From assembly GCA_035280245.1 (NCBI GenBank), contig DATEGF010000366.1, positions 79,441 to 143,440 on the forward strand: 64,000 nucleotides of DNA. Reading direction: 5' to 3'. The translations under genes and the position numbers were made by a program. Under the pieces are notes generated by a model. It was not told where the DNA came from. It worked only from the letters and a program-made list of their open reading frames with translations, and did not search any database. Each line of letters begins with the position of its first letter. Positions within the stretch are counted from its first letter, which is position 1. This document shows, in pieces, positions 1-7,831 of this stretch. This DNA comes from DASZHJ01 sp035280245. Lineage in GTDB: Bacteria > Pseudomonadota > Alphaproteobacteria > ATCC43930 > CGMCC-115725.

Positions 1-567
1 CTCTTGCCGACCGAGGGGATCGAGGATCTGCTCGACGTCGGCACCGGCACCGGCCGAATGCTCGAGCTGTTCGGCACGCGTGTCGAGCACGCCGTCGGCG
101 TCGACCTCTCGCGCGAGATGCTGGCGGTGGCGCGCGTCAACCTCGAGCGCGCGGGCCTGCGCAATTGCTCGCTGCGTCAAGGCGACATGTATCAGCTGCC
201 GCTGGCGGGCGAGAGCTTCGATGCGGCGGTGTTCCACCAGGTGCTGCATTACGCCGAGGATCCGAGGCGCGCTCTGCGCGAGGCAGCGCGCGTGCTGAAG
301 CCCGGCGCGCGCCTCGTGATCGTTGATTTCGCCCCGCACGAGGTGGAGGCGCTCAGGGCCGAGCAGGCGCATCGGCGCCTCGGCTTCGCCGACGAGGAGA
401 TGCTGCAGTGGTGCGAAGAGGCGGGCTTCGATCCCGGCCCGATCGCGCACCTGCCGGGCGAGCCGCTGACGGTGACGCTGTGGTCGGCGCGGCGTCGGCT
501 TGCGCTGCCGCAGCAGCGCGGCGCCGCCGAGACGGCGGGCGACCTCGGCGAGCGGATGGCATCATGA
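1..567 (+). CDS. SAM-dependent methyltransferase, C-terminal part (cut by window edge)
   Basis: Only the last 188 codons are present; the frame is open to the first base, so the start lies upstream. The visible part is a class I Rossmann methyltransferase. Motif I is DVGTGTGRML near the left edge, the acidic loop is GVDLSREML, and a motif IV-like stretch reads SFDAAVFHQVLHY, followed by VLKPGARLVIVDF. In many alphaproteobacteria the gene directly before metF encodes an ArsR-type helix-turn-helix domain fused to such a methyltransferase. Whether this one has the HTH cannot be seen here. Its stop overlaps the metF start (ATGA), so the two are translationally coupled. The methyltransferase fold is clear; substrate and regulatory role are inference. 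Confidence 0.85.
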   Translation, partial: LLPTEGIEDLLDVGTGTGRMLELFGTRVEHAVGVDLSREMLAVARVNLERAGLRNCSLRQGDMYQLPLAGESFDAAVFHQVLHYAEDPRRALREAARVLKPGARLVIVDFAPHEVEALRAEQAHRRLGFADEEMLQWCEEAGFDPGPIAHLPGEPLTVTLWSARRRLALPQQRGAAETAGDLGERMAS

Positions 568-1514
568 GTGTGATTGCAGGCGCGCACGGCCATCGCGAAG
601 CGCTGCTGGGCCACGATCCCATGTGGGTCCAGGGCGCGGAGCGGCCGCTGGTGTCGTTCGAGTTCTTCCCGCCCAAGACCCCGGAGATGGAGGCGAAGCT
701 CTGGCAGGCGGTGAAGCGGCTGGAGCCGCTGGCGCCGCGCTTCGTGTCGGTGACCTACGGTGCCGGCGGCTCGACCCGCGAGCGCACCCACGCGACCGTC
801 GTGCGCATTCGCCGCGAGACGCCGTTGGAGCCGGCGGCGCATCTGACCTGCGTCGGCGCCACGCGCGAGGAGATCGACGCGGTCGCCGGGCACTACTGGG
901 AAGCCGGTATTCGCCACGTGGTGGCGCTCCGCGGCGATCCGCCGGTCGGCCACGGCCGCTACGCCGCGCATCCCGGCGGCTATGCCTACGCCGCGGACCT
1001 GGTGGCGGGCCTGAAGCGCGTCGCGAATTTCGAGATTTCGGTCGCGGCGTTCCCGGAGATGCACCCGGAGGCGCTCGGCGCCGATGCCGATCTCGACAAC
1101 CTCAAGCGCAAGATCGACGCCGGCGCCACCCGCGCTATCACGCAGTTCTTCTTCGACACCGAGGTCTATCTGCGTTTTGTCGAGCGCGCGCGTGCATGCG
1201 GCATCACGGTGCCGATCGTGCCGGGGATATTGCCGGTCAGCAACGTCGCGCAGACGCGGAAATTCGCGGCGCAATGCGGCGCGACGCTGCCGGCCTGGAT
1301 GGTCGGACTCTTCGAGGGACTCGACGACGACCCCGAGACGCGGCGGCTGGTGGCGGCCTCGATTGCGATCGAGCAGTGCCGACTGCTGCAGGCCGAGGGC
1401 GTGCGCGAGTTTCATTTCTATACGCTGAACCGGGCCGACCTCGCGGTGGCGATCTGCCACATGCTGGGCGTGCGGGCGCCGGTGCCGGCGGCCGTTGTCG
1501 CAAACGTGGAATAG
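564..1514 (+). CDS. metF: 5,10-methylenetetrahydrofolate reductase
   Basis: This 316-residue protein reduces methylenetetrahydrofolate to 5-methyltetrahydrofolate with FAD, supplying the methyl donor for MetH. The hallmark motifs are present: FEFFPPKT at residues 32-39 (with the catalytic Glu region), VTYGAGGS, AHLTC, ALRGDPP and QFFFD. The ATG at 564 is chosen because it gives the usual N terminus and overlaps the upstream stop by four bases; an upstream in-frame extension reads low-complexity Arg/Ala and belongs to the shadow of the methyltransferase. metH starts 10 bases downstream of the stop, so methyltransferase, metF and metH look like one operon for methionine regeneration. Confidence 0.96.
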   Translation: MSVIAGAHGHREALLGHDPMWVQGAERPLVSFEFFPPKTPEMEAKLWQAVKRLEPLAPRFVSVTYGAGGSTRERTHATVVRIRRETPLEPAAHLTCVGATREEIDAVAGHYWEAGIRHVVALRGDPPVGHGRYAAHPGGYAYAADLVAGLKRVANFEISVAAFPEMHPEALGADADLDNLKRKIDAGATRAITQFFFDTEVYLRFVERARACGITVPIVPGILPVSNVAQTRKFAAQCGATLPAWMVGLFEGLDDDPETRRLVAASIAIEQCRLLQAEGVREFHFYTLNRADLAVAICHMLGVRAPVPAAVVANVE

Positions 1515-1524
1515 GGTAGGTCGC

Positions 1525-4500
1525 GTGACTCATCTTCTCGACTATCTCAGGGATCGCGTCCTTCTGTGCGACGGCGCCATGGGCACGGAAATCCAGGCGC
1601 GCCAGCTCCACGTCGAGCGCGATTTCTGGGGCCATGAGAATTGCTCGGAGATCCTGAACGAGAGCCGGCCGGACCTGGTGCGCGAGATCTACCGCGGCTA
1701 TTACCGCGCCGGCTCCGACGCGATCCAGACCAACACTTTTGGCGGCTCGCCGGTGACCTTGGGCGAGTTCGGCCTGCAGGATCGCGCCTTCGACCTGAAC
1801 AAACGCGCGGTCGAGCTCGCGCGCGAGGTCCGCGAGGAGTTCACGGGCGACGGCCGCACGCGCTTCATCATCGGCTCGGTCGGGCCGGGGACGCGGCTTC
1901 CGACCCTCGGCCATATCGACTACCAGACCCTGGAGGACGCGCTCGCGATCCAGGCCGCGGGCCTCATTGCCGGGGGCGTCGAGGCGATCCTGATCGAGAC
2001 CTGCCAGGACACGCTGCAGCTCAAGGCCGCCGTCAACGGCGCCAAGCGCGCCCGCGCCGAGGCCAAGACCGAGACGCCGATCCTGGTCCAGGTGACGGTG
2101 GAGACCACCGGCACGCTGCTGGTCGGCGCCGACATCGGCGCCGCGGCCACCACCGTCGATGCACTCTCGGTGCCGCTGGTCGGCATCAATTGCGCGACCG
2201 GGCCCCAGGAGATGGCGGAGCACGTGAAGTGGCTCGGCGAGAGCTGGCCCGGACTGGTCTCGGTGCAGCCGAATGCAGGGCTGCCGGAGCTCGTCGACGG
2301 CAAGGCGCACTATCCGCTGTCTCCTCAGGAGCTGGCGCAGTGGCAGGAGCGCTTCATCCTGGAGGACGGCGTCAATCTGATCGGCGGCTGCTGCGGGACG
2401 ACGCCCGCGCATATCGCGGCACTCGACCAGGTGCTGAAGCGGTTGGGTGTCGCGGGCCGGCGCCCGGCGCCGGTCGAGCGGAAGCGGTATTGGGTGCCGT
2501 CGCTCGCCTCGCTCTATCAGCCGGTGGCACTCCGCCAGGAGAACGCCTACCTCTCGATTGGCGAGCGCTGCAACGCCAACGGCTCCAAGCAATTCCGCGA
2601 GCGGCAGGAGAAAGGCGACTGGGACGGCTGCGTCGAGATGGCGCGCGAGCAGGTGAAGGAGGGCTCCAACGCCCTCGACCTCTGCACCGCCTTCGTGGGC
2701 CGCGACGAAATCGCCGACATGACCGAGGCGGTGAAGCGCATGCGCGGCAGCGTGACGGCGCCGCTGGTGCTCGATTCGACCGAGCTCGGCGTGCTCGAGG
2801 CCGCGCTCAAGCTCTACGGCGGCAAGGCCGTGATCAACTCGATCAATTTCGAGGATGGCGAGGCGCCCGCGGAGAAGCGCATGACGCTCGCGCGCCGCTT
2901 CGGCGCCGCGGTGATCGCGCTCACCATCGACGAGCCGGGCATGGCGAAGGACGCCGACCGCAAGGTCGAGGTCGCCAAGCGCCTGCGCGATTTCGCCTGC
3001 GGCCGTTTCGGTCTGCCGGAGTCCGATCTCATCATCGATCCCCTGACCTTCACGATCTGCACGGGTAACGACGACGACCGCAAGCTCGGCCTGCATACGC
3101 TCGACGCGATCGAGCGGCTCTCTGCGGAGCTGCCGTACTGCCAGCTCGCGCTCGGCCTATCCAATATCTCCTTCGGCCTCAATCCGCCGGCGCGCCACGT
3201 GCTCAACTCGGTGTTCCTGGATCACGCCCTGAAGCGAGGCCTGACCGCCGCCATCGTGCACGTGTCGCGGATCGTACCGTTCCACAAGATCCCTGAGGCG
3301 GAGGCGAAGGTCGCGGAGGACCTGATCTTCGACCGCCGCCGACCCGGCTACGATCCGCTCCAGGCCTATATCGCGCTGTTCGAGAACCGGCAGGCGGCGA
3401 AGGCCGCGAAGAAGGAGCGACCCGCGGCCGTGGAGGAGCGCCTCAAGCAGCGCATCATCGACGGCGATCGGCTCGGCCTCGACGAGGACCTGGGGCTTGC
3501 GCTCCAGAGCCACGCCGCGCTCGACATCATCAACACCTTCCTGCTCGACGGCATGAAGGTGGTGGGCGAGCTCTTCGGTGCCGGCAAGATGCAGCTCCCG
3601 TTCGTGCTGCAATCGGCCGAGACCATGAAGCAGGCGGTGGCCTATCTCGAGCCGCACATGGAGCGGGTCGAGGGACAGCAGAAGGGCACGGTGGTGCTCG
3701 CGACCGTGAAGGGCGACGTCCACGACATCGGCAAGAACCTCGTCGACATCATCCTCACGAACAACGGCTACCGCGTGGTGAATCTCGGCATCAAGCAGCC
3801 GATCGCCTCGATCCTGGAGGCCGCCGAGCGGCACAAGGCCGACGTCGTGGGTATGTCGGGCCTCTTGGTGAAATCGACCGTGGTGATGCGCGAGAACCTC
3901 GAGGAGATGTCCCGGCGCGGCTTCGCGATGCCGGTGATGCTCGGCGGCGCCGCGCTCACCCGCCGCTACGTCGAGGAGGATTGCGTCAAGGCCTATGCCT
4001 GCGGCCGCGTCGCCTATGCGGGCGACGCCTTCGACGGCCTCAACCTCATGGACAAAGTGATGACCGGCGGGTTCGACGCGCACCTCGCGGAACTCAAGGC
4101 CAAGGCCGAGAACAAGCCGGTCAACGAGAAGCGCAAACTCGGCCGCGCCGCGGACGCCAAGGTACTGCGGCCCGTCGATCTCGAGGAGATCCGGCTCCGG
4201 CGCGCGGAGCTGACGCACGACCTGCCGGTGCCGACGCCGCCCTTCTGGGGTCCACGGACGATCGCGCGCGTGCCGGTGAAGGCGCTGGTGCCGTTCCTAA
4301 ACGAGCGCATGCTCTATCAATTCCACTGGGGCTACCGAAAGCAGGGCCGCAGCCTCGACGAGTTCAAGGCCTGGGCGCAGCAGGAGCTCCGGCCGATCCT
4401 GCAGCGCATGGTCGATACCGCGATCCAACAGGACATCATGGTGCCGCAGGCGGTCTACGGCTACTGGAAGTGCGCCGCGACCGGCAACGACGTCATCCTC

Positions 4501-5019
4501 CATGCCGAGGACGGCACGACCGAGCTCGCGCGCTTCAGCTTCCCGCGCCAGAACAAGGACGGCGGCCTCTGCATCGCCGACTTCTTCCGCGACGTGACGG
4601 ACGCGCAGCGCGACGTGATCGGCCTGCAGGTCGTCACGGTTGGCAAGCGCGCGACCGAGGTGGCGCAGGAGTGGTTCCGCGAGGACCGCTACCAGGACTA
4701 CCTCTACCTGCACGGCCTCTCGGTCGAGATGGCGGAGGCGATGGCGGAATACGTGCACAAGCGCATCCGCGCCGAGCTGGGATTCGCCGGCGAGGAAGCG
4801 CGCGAGCTCGAGGCAATGCTGAGCCAGGGCTATCGCGGCAGCCGCTATTCCTTCGGCTATCCCGCTTGCCCCAATCTCGGGGATCAGCGGCCGCTGTTGC
4901 GGCTGCTAGGGGCCGACGCGATCGGCGTGAGCCTCACCGAGGAAGACCAGCTCGATCCCGAGCAATCGACGTCGGCGATCGTGGTGACGCACCCGCAGGC
5001 GAAGTACTTCTCGGTCTAG
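1525..5019 (+). CDS. metH: Cobalamin-dependent methionine synthase
   Basis: This full-length enzyme (1164 residues) transfers the methyl group from methyltetrahydrofolate to homocysteine. The domains run in order: homocysteine-binding barrel with zinc cysteines in GINCATGP (Cys near 223) and GGCCGTT (near 287-290); pterin-binding barrel (roughly 345-610); B12 cap and B12-binding domain with VHDIGKN (near 732-738); and a C-terminal SAM-dependent reactivation domain ending with RYSFGYPACPNLGDQ (near 1107). I chose GTG at 1525 because GGGTAGG lies a few bases upstream and the protein then begins with the usual THLLDYLRDRVLLCDGAMGTE. A TTG at 1495 in the same frame overlaps metF and is less likely. 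A dispersed palindrome follows the stop. Confidence 0.97.
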   Translation: MTHLLDYLRDRVLLCDGAMGTEIQARQLHVERDFWGHENCSEILNESRPDLVREIYRGYYRAGSDAIQTNTFGGSPVTLGEFGLQDRAFDLNKRAVELAREVREEFTGDGRTRFIIGSVGPGTRLPTLGHIDYQTLEDALAIQAAGLIAGGVEAILIETCQDTLQLKAAVNGAKRARAEAKTETPILVQVTVETTGTLLVGADIGAAATTVDALSVPLVGINCATGPQEMAEHVKWLGESWPGLVSVQPNAGLPELVDGKAHYPLSPQELAQWQERFILEDGVNLIGGCCGTTPAHIAALDQVLKRLGVAGRRPAPVERKRYWVPSLASLYQPVALRQENAYLSIGERCNANGSKQFRERQEKGDWDGCVEMAREQVKEGSNALDLCTAFVGRDEIADMTEAVKRMRGSVTAPLVLDSTELGVLEAALKLYGGKAVINSINFEDGEAPAEKRMTLARRFGAAVIALTIDEPGMAKDADRKVEVAKRLRDFACGRFGLPESDLIIDPLTFTICTGNDDDRKLGLHTLDAIERLSAELPYCQLALGLSNISFGLNPPARHVLNSVFLDHALKRGLTAAIVHVSRIVPFHKIPEAEAKVAEDLIFDRRRPGYDPLQAYIALFENRQAAKAAKKERPAAVEERLKQRIIDGDRLGLDEDLGLALQSHAALDIINTFLLDGMKVVGELFGAGKMQLPFVLQSAETMKQAVAYLEPHMERVEGQQKGTVVLATVKGDVHDIGKNLVDIILTNNGYRVVNLGIKQPIASILEAAERHKADVVGMSGLLVKSTVVMRENLEEMSRRGFAMPVMLGGAALTRRYVEEDCVKAYACGRVAYAGDAFDGLNLMDKVMTGGFDAHLAELKAKAENKPVNEKRKLGRAADAKVLRPVDLEEIRLRRAELTHDLPVPTPPFWGPRTIARVPVKALVPFLNERMLYQFHWGYRKQGRSLDEFKAWAQQELRPILQRMVDTAIQQDIMVPQAVYGYWKCAATGNDVILHAEDGTTELARFSFPRQNKDGGLCIADFFRDVTDAQRDVIGLQVVTVGKRATEVAQEWFREDRYQDYLYLHGLSVEMAEAMAEYVHKRIRAELGFAGEEARELEAMLSQGYRGSRYSFGYPACPNLGDQRPLLRLLGADAIGVSLTEEDQLDPEQSTSAIVVTHPQAKYFSV

Positions 5020-5045
5020 GGCACCTCCGACCTGGATCGGCTCAG

Positions 5046-5159
5046 TGCGTCCTTCGACTCGCGTCCCGACGGGACGCGGCTCAGGATGAGGTCTTTCTTT
5101 GGGCCACGATGAGTTCGCCTCATCCTGAGCCGGCGCGAAGCGCCGAGTCGAAGGACGCA
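5046..5159. repeat. Dispersed palindromic repeat, copy 1
   Basis: The outer arms TGCGTCCTTCGACTCG and CGAGTCGAAGGACGCA are exact complements. Inside them a second pair reads CGGCTCAGGATGAG and CTCATCCTGAGCCG, with small hairpins (CGTCCCGACGGGACG, GCGCGAAGCGC) between outer and inner arms. Copies 2 and 3 lie at 11324-11442 and 51797-51913. Palindromes of this sequence type are widespread in alphaproteobacterial intergenic regions. Placed directly after metH, it probably ends or stabilises the 3' end of the transcript; that is inference. Confidence 0.85.
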
Positions 5160-5621
5160 GAGCGCTCGTGCAATCTAACCTGAGAGCGCGCGGCGCCTCA
5201 GTCGGTGCCGAACATGTCCTTGCGGACGTCGCGGAGCGCCTCGGCGCACCGCGGCGAGGCGCGGCTTCTGATTTGGGCGTCGCGCTTGACGTGACCGCAA
5301 ATTGCGTGTAACGTGATCGACACAGCAGACCGCATTCTGGAGGCTGATAATAGCGATGTTTCATAGTGGGTGCTCGCATCTTGCCATTGATCCGTACGTT
5401 CAGAGCGTGCGTATTGCGAAACGAAGCCAAACTCGTGTGTGGGATCAACGGCCTGAGCGATTTGGCTTTCCGAATGAAAGCCAAATTTGGCGCGGAAACT
5501 CCGAAAGATGCCGTGAAATCGCCGATCGGCGCGAGCGAAAGTCATGCGGGTCGAAAAAGAAAATCTGCAAATCAGAGCCAATTTGTTGAATGGAATCAAA
5601 GGATGGAAATTCCGCAAACCC
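5160..5621. other. Gene-poor strip between metH and the insertion element
   Basis: I see no convincing gene here. Base composition is lower in GC than the flanks. Variants of AAGCCAA recur several times (near 5429, 5480 and 5573, and again beyond the element near 9022 and 9040). Short open frames exist on both strands, for example 5356-5589 plus with a distant GGAGG, but none resembles a known family. The minus-strand frame ending at 5198 could be a gene remnant; I cannot identify it. Confidence 0.5.
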
Positions 5622-5629
5622 AATTCAAA
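5622..5629. repeat. Target-site duplication, left copy (AATTCAAA)
   Basis: Identical to 9015-9022 and directly abutting the left terminal inverted repeat. Removing the element and one copy restores a continuous AT-richer sequence. Confidence 0.92.
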
Positions 5630-5656
5630 GGGAATGTTGGCGATTGCAAACCACGG
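5630..5656 (+). repeat. Left terminal inverted repeat, 27 bp
   Basis: An exact reverse complement of 8988-9014. It begins GGGAATGTTGG and ends CAAACCACGG. Base 28 differs between the two ends, so the repeat is exactly 27 bp. Confidence 0.95.
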
Positions 5657-5663
5657 CCTAGAA

Positions 5664-6389
5664 CTAGAGAACAGCGTTTGGCGGCGGCGGGATATTGGGC
5701 CATTGCTCAGAGATGCTTGCACAGGCGGCCTTCATATTGTGGAACCTACTCATGGCATTGGTCGGCGCCGAATGATGCGCACCCGCGAAAGCGTCCACTA
5801 CTAGGCAAAGCTGGTGCTCGGGCAATGCCCCGTCTTCCACCCCCACTTCGCCGAGATAGCCGAATAGGAACGCGGTATGCCACTCAGCCACCTCGACCGA
5901 AAGTGCCTGTCCCTTGGTATAGCGCAGCGCGCCAGCGCCTACCCTTACCTTATTGGTCTTCGTTAGCCGCCGTAAACGGAAGTGGAGTTCAACAGTGACT
6001 CTCACGCCATCCACAGAGAGCGCGACCGCCTTTCCGGGCGCCAAAATATCAGCCTCCGGCAGATGGAGATTGCCGCACGTTTTCGCGAAGCGTTCAATGT
6101 AATCGGCGTTATGATCGTTCACGTCATGATCGAAGTCTGAGTCAGCTAGCTTTGACCTGATGCTTACCGCCTCAGCCGTGAGCTTTACCGGGTCGGGATT
6201 CCCGTCTCGAATCGACTTTGCTACAATCAGTTTAGCATCGTTGTGTTGGACCACGCGGCCAATGGGCTGGTATTTGCAGTTACGGACGATCGTTCGCCGC
6301 TTCCGTTCCGAAGCGGCCATCCAATCGGCGAGGAATCGCGCCGAGATTTGGGGGGTTTTGACTAGCCGGTGGGTCTTTGGCTGTTCCAT
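5664..6389 (-). CDS. Unrecognised passenger protein, 241 residues
   Basis: I do not recognise a family. The ATG at 6389 is preceded by an AAGG-type ribosome site; an upstream TTG in frame is less likely. The protein is soluble in appearance, with no signal peptide or membrane segment. It starts with a basic, Ser/Thr-rich stretch (MEQPKTHRLVKTPQIS). The middle is acidic (LADSDFDHDVNDHNADYIERF). A later part reads like beta strands (VRVTVELHFRLRRLTKT, KVRVGAGALRY). The stop lies 7 bp inside the left terminal repeat, so the gene belongs to the element. It diverges from the 75-residue gene with only 27 bases between start codons. Base composition matches the element rather than the chromosome. 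Function unknown. Confidence 0.7.
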   Translation of the reverse strand: MEQPKTHRLVKTPQISARFLADWMAASERKRRTIVRNCKYQPIGRVVQHNDAKLIVAKSIRDGNPDPVKLTAEAVSIRSKLADSDFDHDVNDHNADYIERFAKTCGNLHLPEADILAPGKAVALSVDGVRVTVELHFRLRRLTKTNKVRVGAGALRYTKGQALSVEVAEWHTAFLFGYLGEVGVEDGALPEHQLCLVVDAFAGAHHSAPTNAMSRFHNMKAACASISEQWPNIPPPPNAVL

Positions 6390-6416
6390 GTGCGAGCCTT
6401 GCGGAAAGGGGGGATT

Positions 6417-6644
6417 ATGACGCAATTCTACTTTAGCGTGAATATCGACAATGACCGAATGCTATGCGTTGCTCCCCTGACCGATCGAAAGATCGCCTTA
6501 TCCGGACAGGAAGTCAGCGACCCCGGCGCATATTTTCTTTTCGAACAACGTGGCTCGGATGAATTCGCCAGCATCGAAATTCTCGCCCAACTCATGTCCG
6601 AAGAAGCGGCGTTTGCGATGCGAGACATGCTCAAGATGAGCTAG
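6417..6644 (+). CDS. Small unrecognised passenger protein, 75 residues
   Basis: The ATG at 6417 follows a strong AAAGGGGGG ribosome site. The protein reads MTQFYFSVNIDNDR... then an acidic helical C-terminal part (SEEAAFAMRDMLKMS). There is no signal peptide, membrane segment or known motif. It shares a 27-bp intergenic gap with the divergent 241-residue gene, so any promoters must lie inside coding sequence. It sits inside the IS1595-like element. Function unknown; the ribosome site and clean N terminus make it more than a chance frame. Confidence 0.62.
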   Translation: MTQFYFSVNIDNDRMLCVAPLTDRKIALSGQEVSDPGAYFLFEQRGSDEFASIEILAQLMSEEAAFAMRDMLKMS

Positions 6645-6710
6645 GCGCGTTTCGTTTCGCCGCGCGGTCTTTCCGCACTCGACACCCCCTTTCCCTGATT
6701 GCCCGCACGA

Positions 6711-7745
6711 CTAAACCGCCTCCGAGGCAGCGGGCGGAGATGGTTCGGTAGGTGGCCGTGAGGAGCGCGGGGGCATTACAAGGTCTAGCTCTGGCTGGCC
6801 GCCAAACCGCTCGGTGATCTTCTTCTCATAGGTCAGCCGGTCCGGAGATGACTCCGCCATTTCAAGCACCCGACCTAGTTGGATTCGGAGTGCGCGCGCG
6901 CCCAATATGTTCAAAAATTGGAACAGCTTCTTGGCTCTGTCTCCGCCCTGAGCCTTTAGAGCCTTTAGGAGTGTGAGAATTTTCCCATTGCTCTTTGCCA
7001 GGGGAAAATAGATGTGCTTCACCGTGAGGTGCATAAACATCCACGGCTTACCCCGGACTGGCACCGGGATTTGGTAGAGCCTGTGCCATTCCATATACAG
7101 TTCGCTTGGGAACTCTTGCTCGTATTTTCGCGCTTCTTCCTGGACGTACACCTTGAAGGCAGCGATTACCTCTTCGGTGGTTTGGTTGTAGCCAGCCAGC
7201 GCATAGACGAGATCGCGGATACCCTGCTTGGCGGATGCACTGAGGATAATTTCGGCCTGCTGAGCCATTTTCTGGTATCGCGGGGCAGATAGCTTGCCGT
7301 CCGCTCTGGCGGCCAAAATCGACTTGCAGAGATCGATCAGAATGCCCGCGTCATATCCATGGGCACGTTCGACAACCGGGCTTTCCGCGGCCGCGGCCCC
7401 GGGTTGAAAAATAAGGGGATTTTCGAGTTTTTCCTTCAAGTCGCGGCCGATGTAGTTCTCCATGGTCTTGCTGTTCACAAAGACCGTGAGCCGCGAGCCG
7501 CGCCGACTAAAGCCGATCGCTTGCCCCATGCCGCGCTGGCTTATCACCGGGGTCTTGCCAGGGTCATCGAGCACGTAACAGTCGATATCCACGCCGAAGT
7601 GCTCTTTGAAATTCCCGCGACGGAGAACCGGCGCGCCCCAACGGGCAAGAGCGGCCGTTTTCGCTATTTCCTGCTTCTTCTCGGCGGGCAACGCCTCGGC
7701 CCTTGCTCTGCCTCCGGCTCGTCCGCGCACTGGCCCCTCTGACAT
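6711..7745 (-). CDS. P63C-domain protein (passenger of the insertion element)
   Basis: This 344-residue protein has a basic, Gly/Arg-rich N terminus (MSEGPVRGRAGGRAR), then a region with RGMGQAIGFSRRGSRL and, around residues 190-280, a segment typical of the P63C domain: LVYALAGYNQTTEEVIAAF, then KYEQEFPSELYMEWHRLY. P63C proteins occur in phages and mobile elements; their biochemical role is not established to my knowledge. The C terminus is proline-rich (RSSRPPTEPSPPA). The ATG at 7745 is preceded by AAAGGA; the long upstream extension of the frame runs into the transposase promoter region. It is transcribed away from the transposase from overlapping promoters (7768-7808), which suggests linked control. 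Confidence 0.82.
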   Translation of the reverse strand: MSEGPVRGRAGGRARAEALPAEKKQEIAKTAALARWGAPVLRRGNFKEHFGVDIDCYVLDDPGKTPVISQRGMGQAIGFSRRGSRLTVFVNSKTMENYIGRDLKEKLENPLIFQPGAAAAESPVVERAHGYDAGILIDLCKSILAARADGKLSAPRYQKMAQQAEIILSASAKQGIRDLVYALAGYNQTTEEVIAAFKVYVQEEARKYEQEFPSELYMEWHRLYQIPVPVRGKPWMFMHLTVKHIYFPLAKSNGKILTLLKALKAQGGDRAKKLFQFLNILGARALRIQLGRVLEMAESSPDRLTYEKKITERFGGQPELDLVMPPRSSRPPTEPSPPAASEAV

Positions 7746-7767
7746 GTAAGCATTCCTTTCTCTGATT

Positions 7768-7808
7768 GTGCTTGCAATATACGAGCGCCGAGCCCAGAAT
7801 GCAAGCAC
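7768..7808. promoter_or_regulatory. Face-to-face divergent promoters with inverted repeat
   Basis: On the minus strand TTGCAT (7799-7804) and TATATT (7776-7781) are 17 bp apart, a good sigma70-like promoter for the P63C gene. On the plus strand TTGCAA (7772-7777) and CAGAAT (7795-7800), also 17 bp apart, face the transposase. A perfect 9-bp inverted repeat, GTGCTTGCA (7768-7776) and TGCAAGCAC (7800-7808), overlaps both -35 boxes. This is a natural repressor site that would switch both directions together. The sequence matches are direct; the regulatory reading is inference. Confidence 0.55.
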
Positions 7809-7831
7809 GGTCGTTTGAGGGGATGCCTGCA

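Noticed and set aside
1495..1524. TTG start for metH at 1495
   Set aside because: It overlaps metF, has no ribosome site and adds residues before the normal MetH start; GTG at 1525 has GGGTAGG in place.
5198..5722. Minus-strand frame ending ...CAEALRDVRKDMFGTD
   Set aside because: The C-terminal part looks protein-like, but the frame crosses the insertion boundary and nothing upstream matches. At most a remnant.
5366..5998. Plus-strand frame that would continue across the insertion site after removing the element
   Set aside because: The restored frame runs antisense into the MetE-like gene and resembles no family. Its ribosome site is poor, so disruption of a real gene is not supported.
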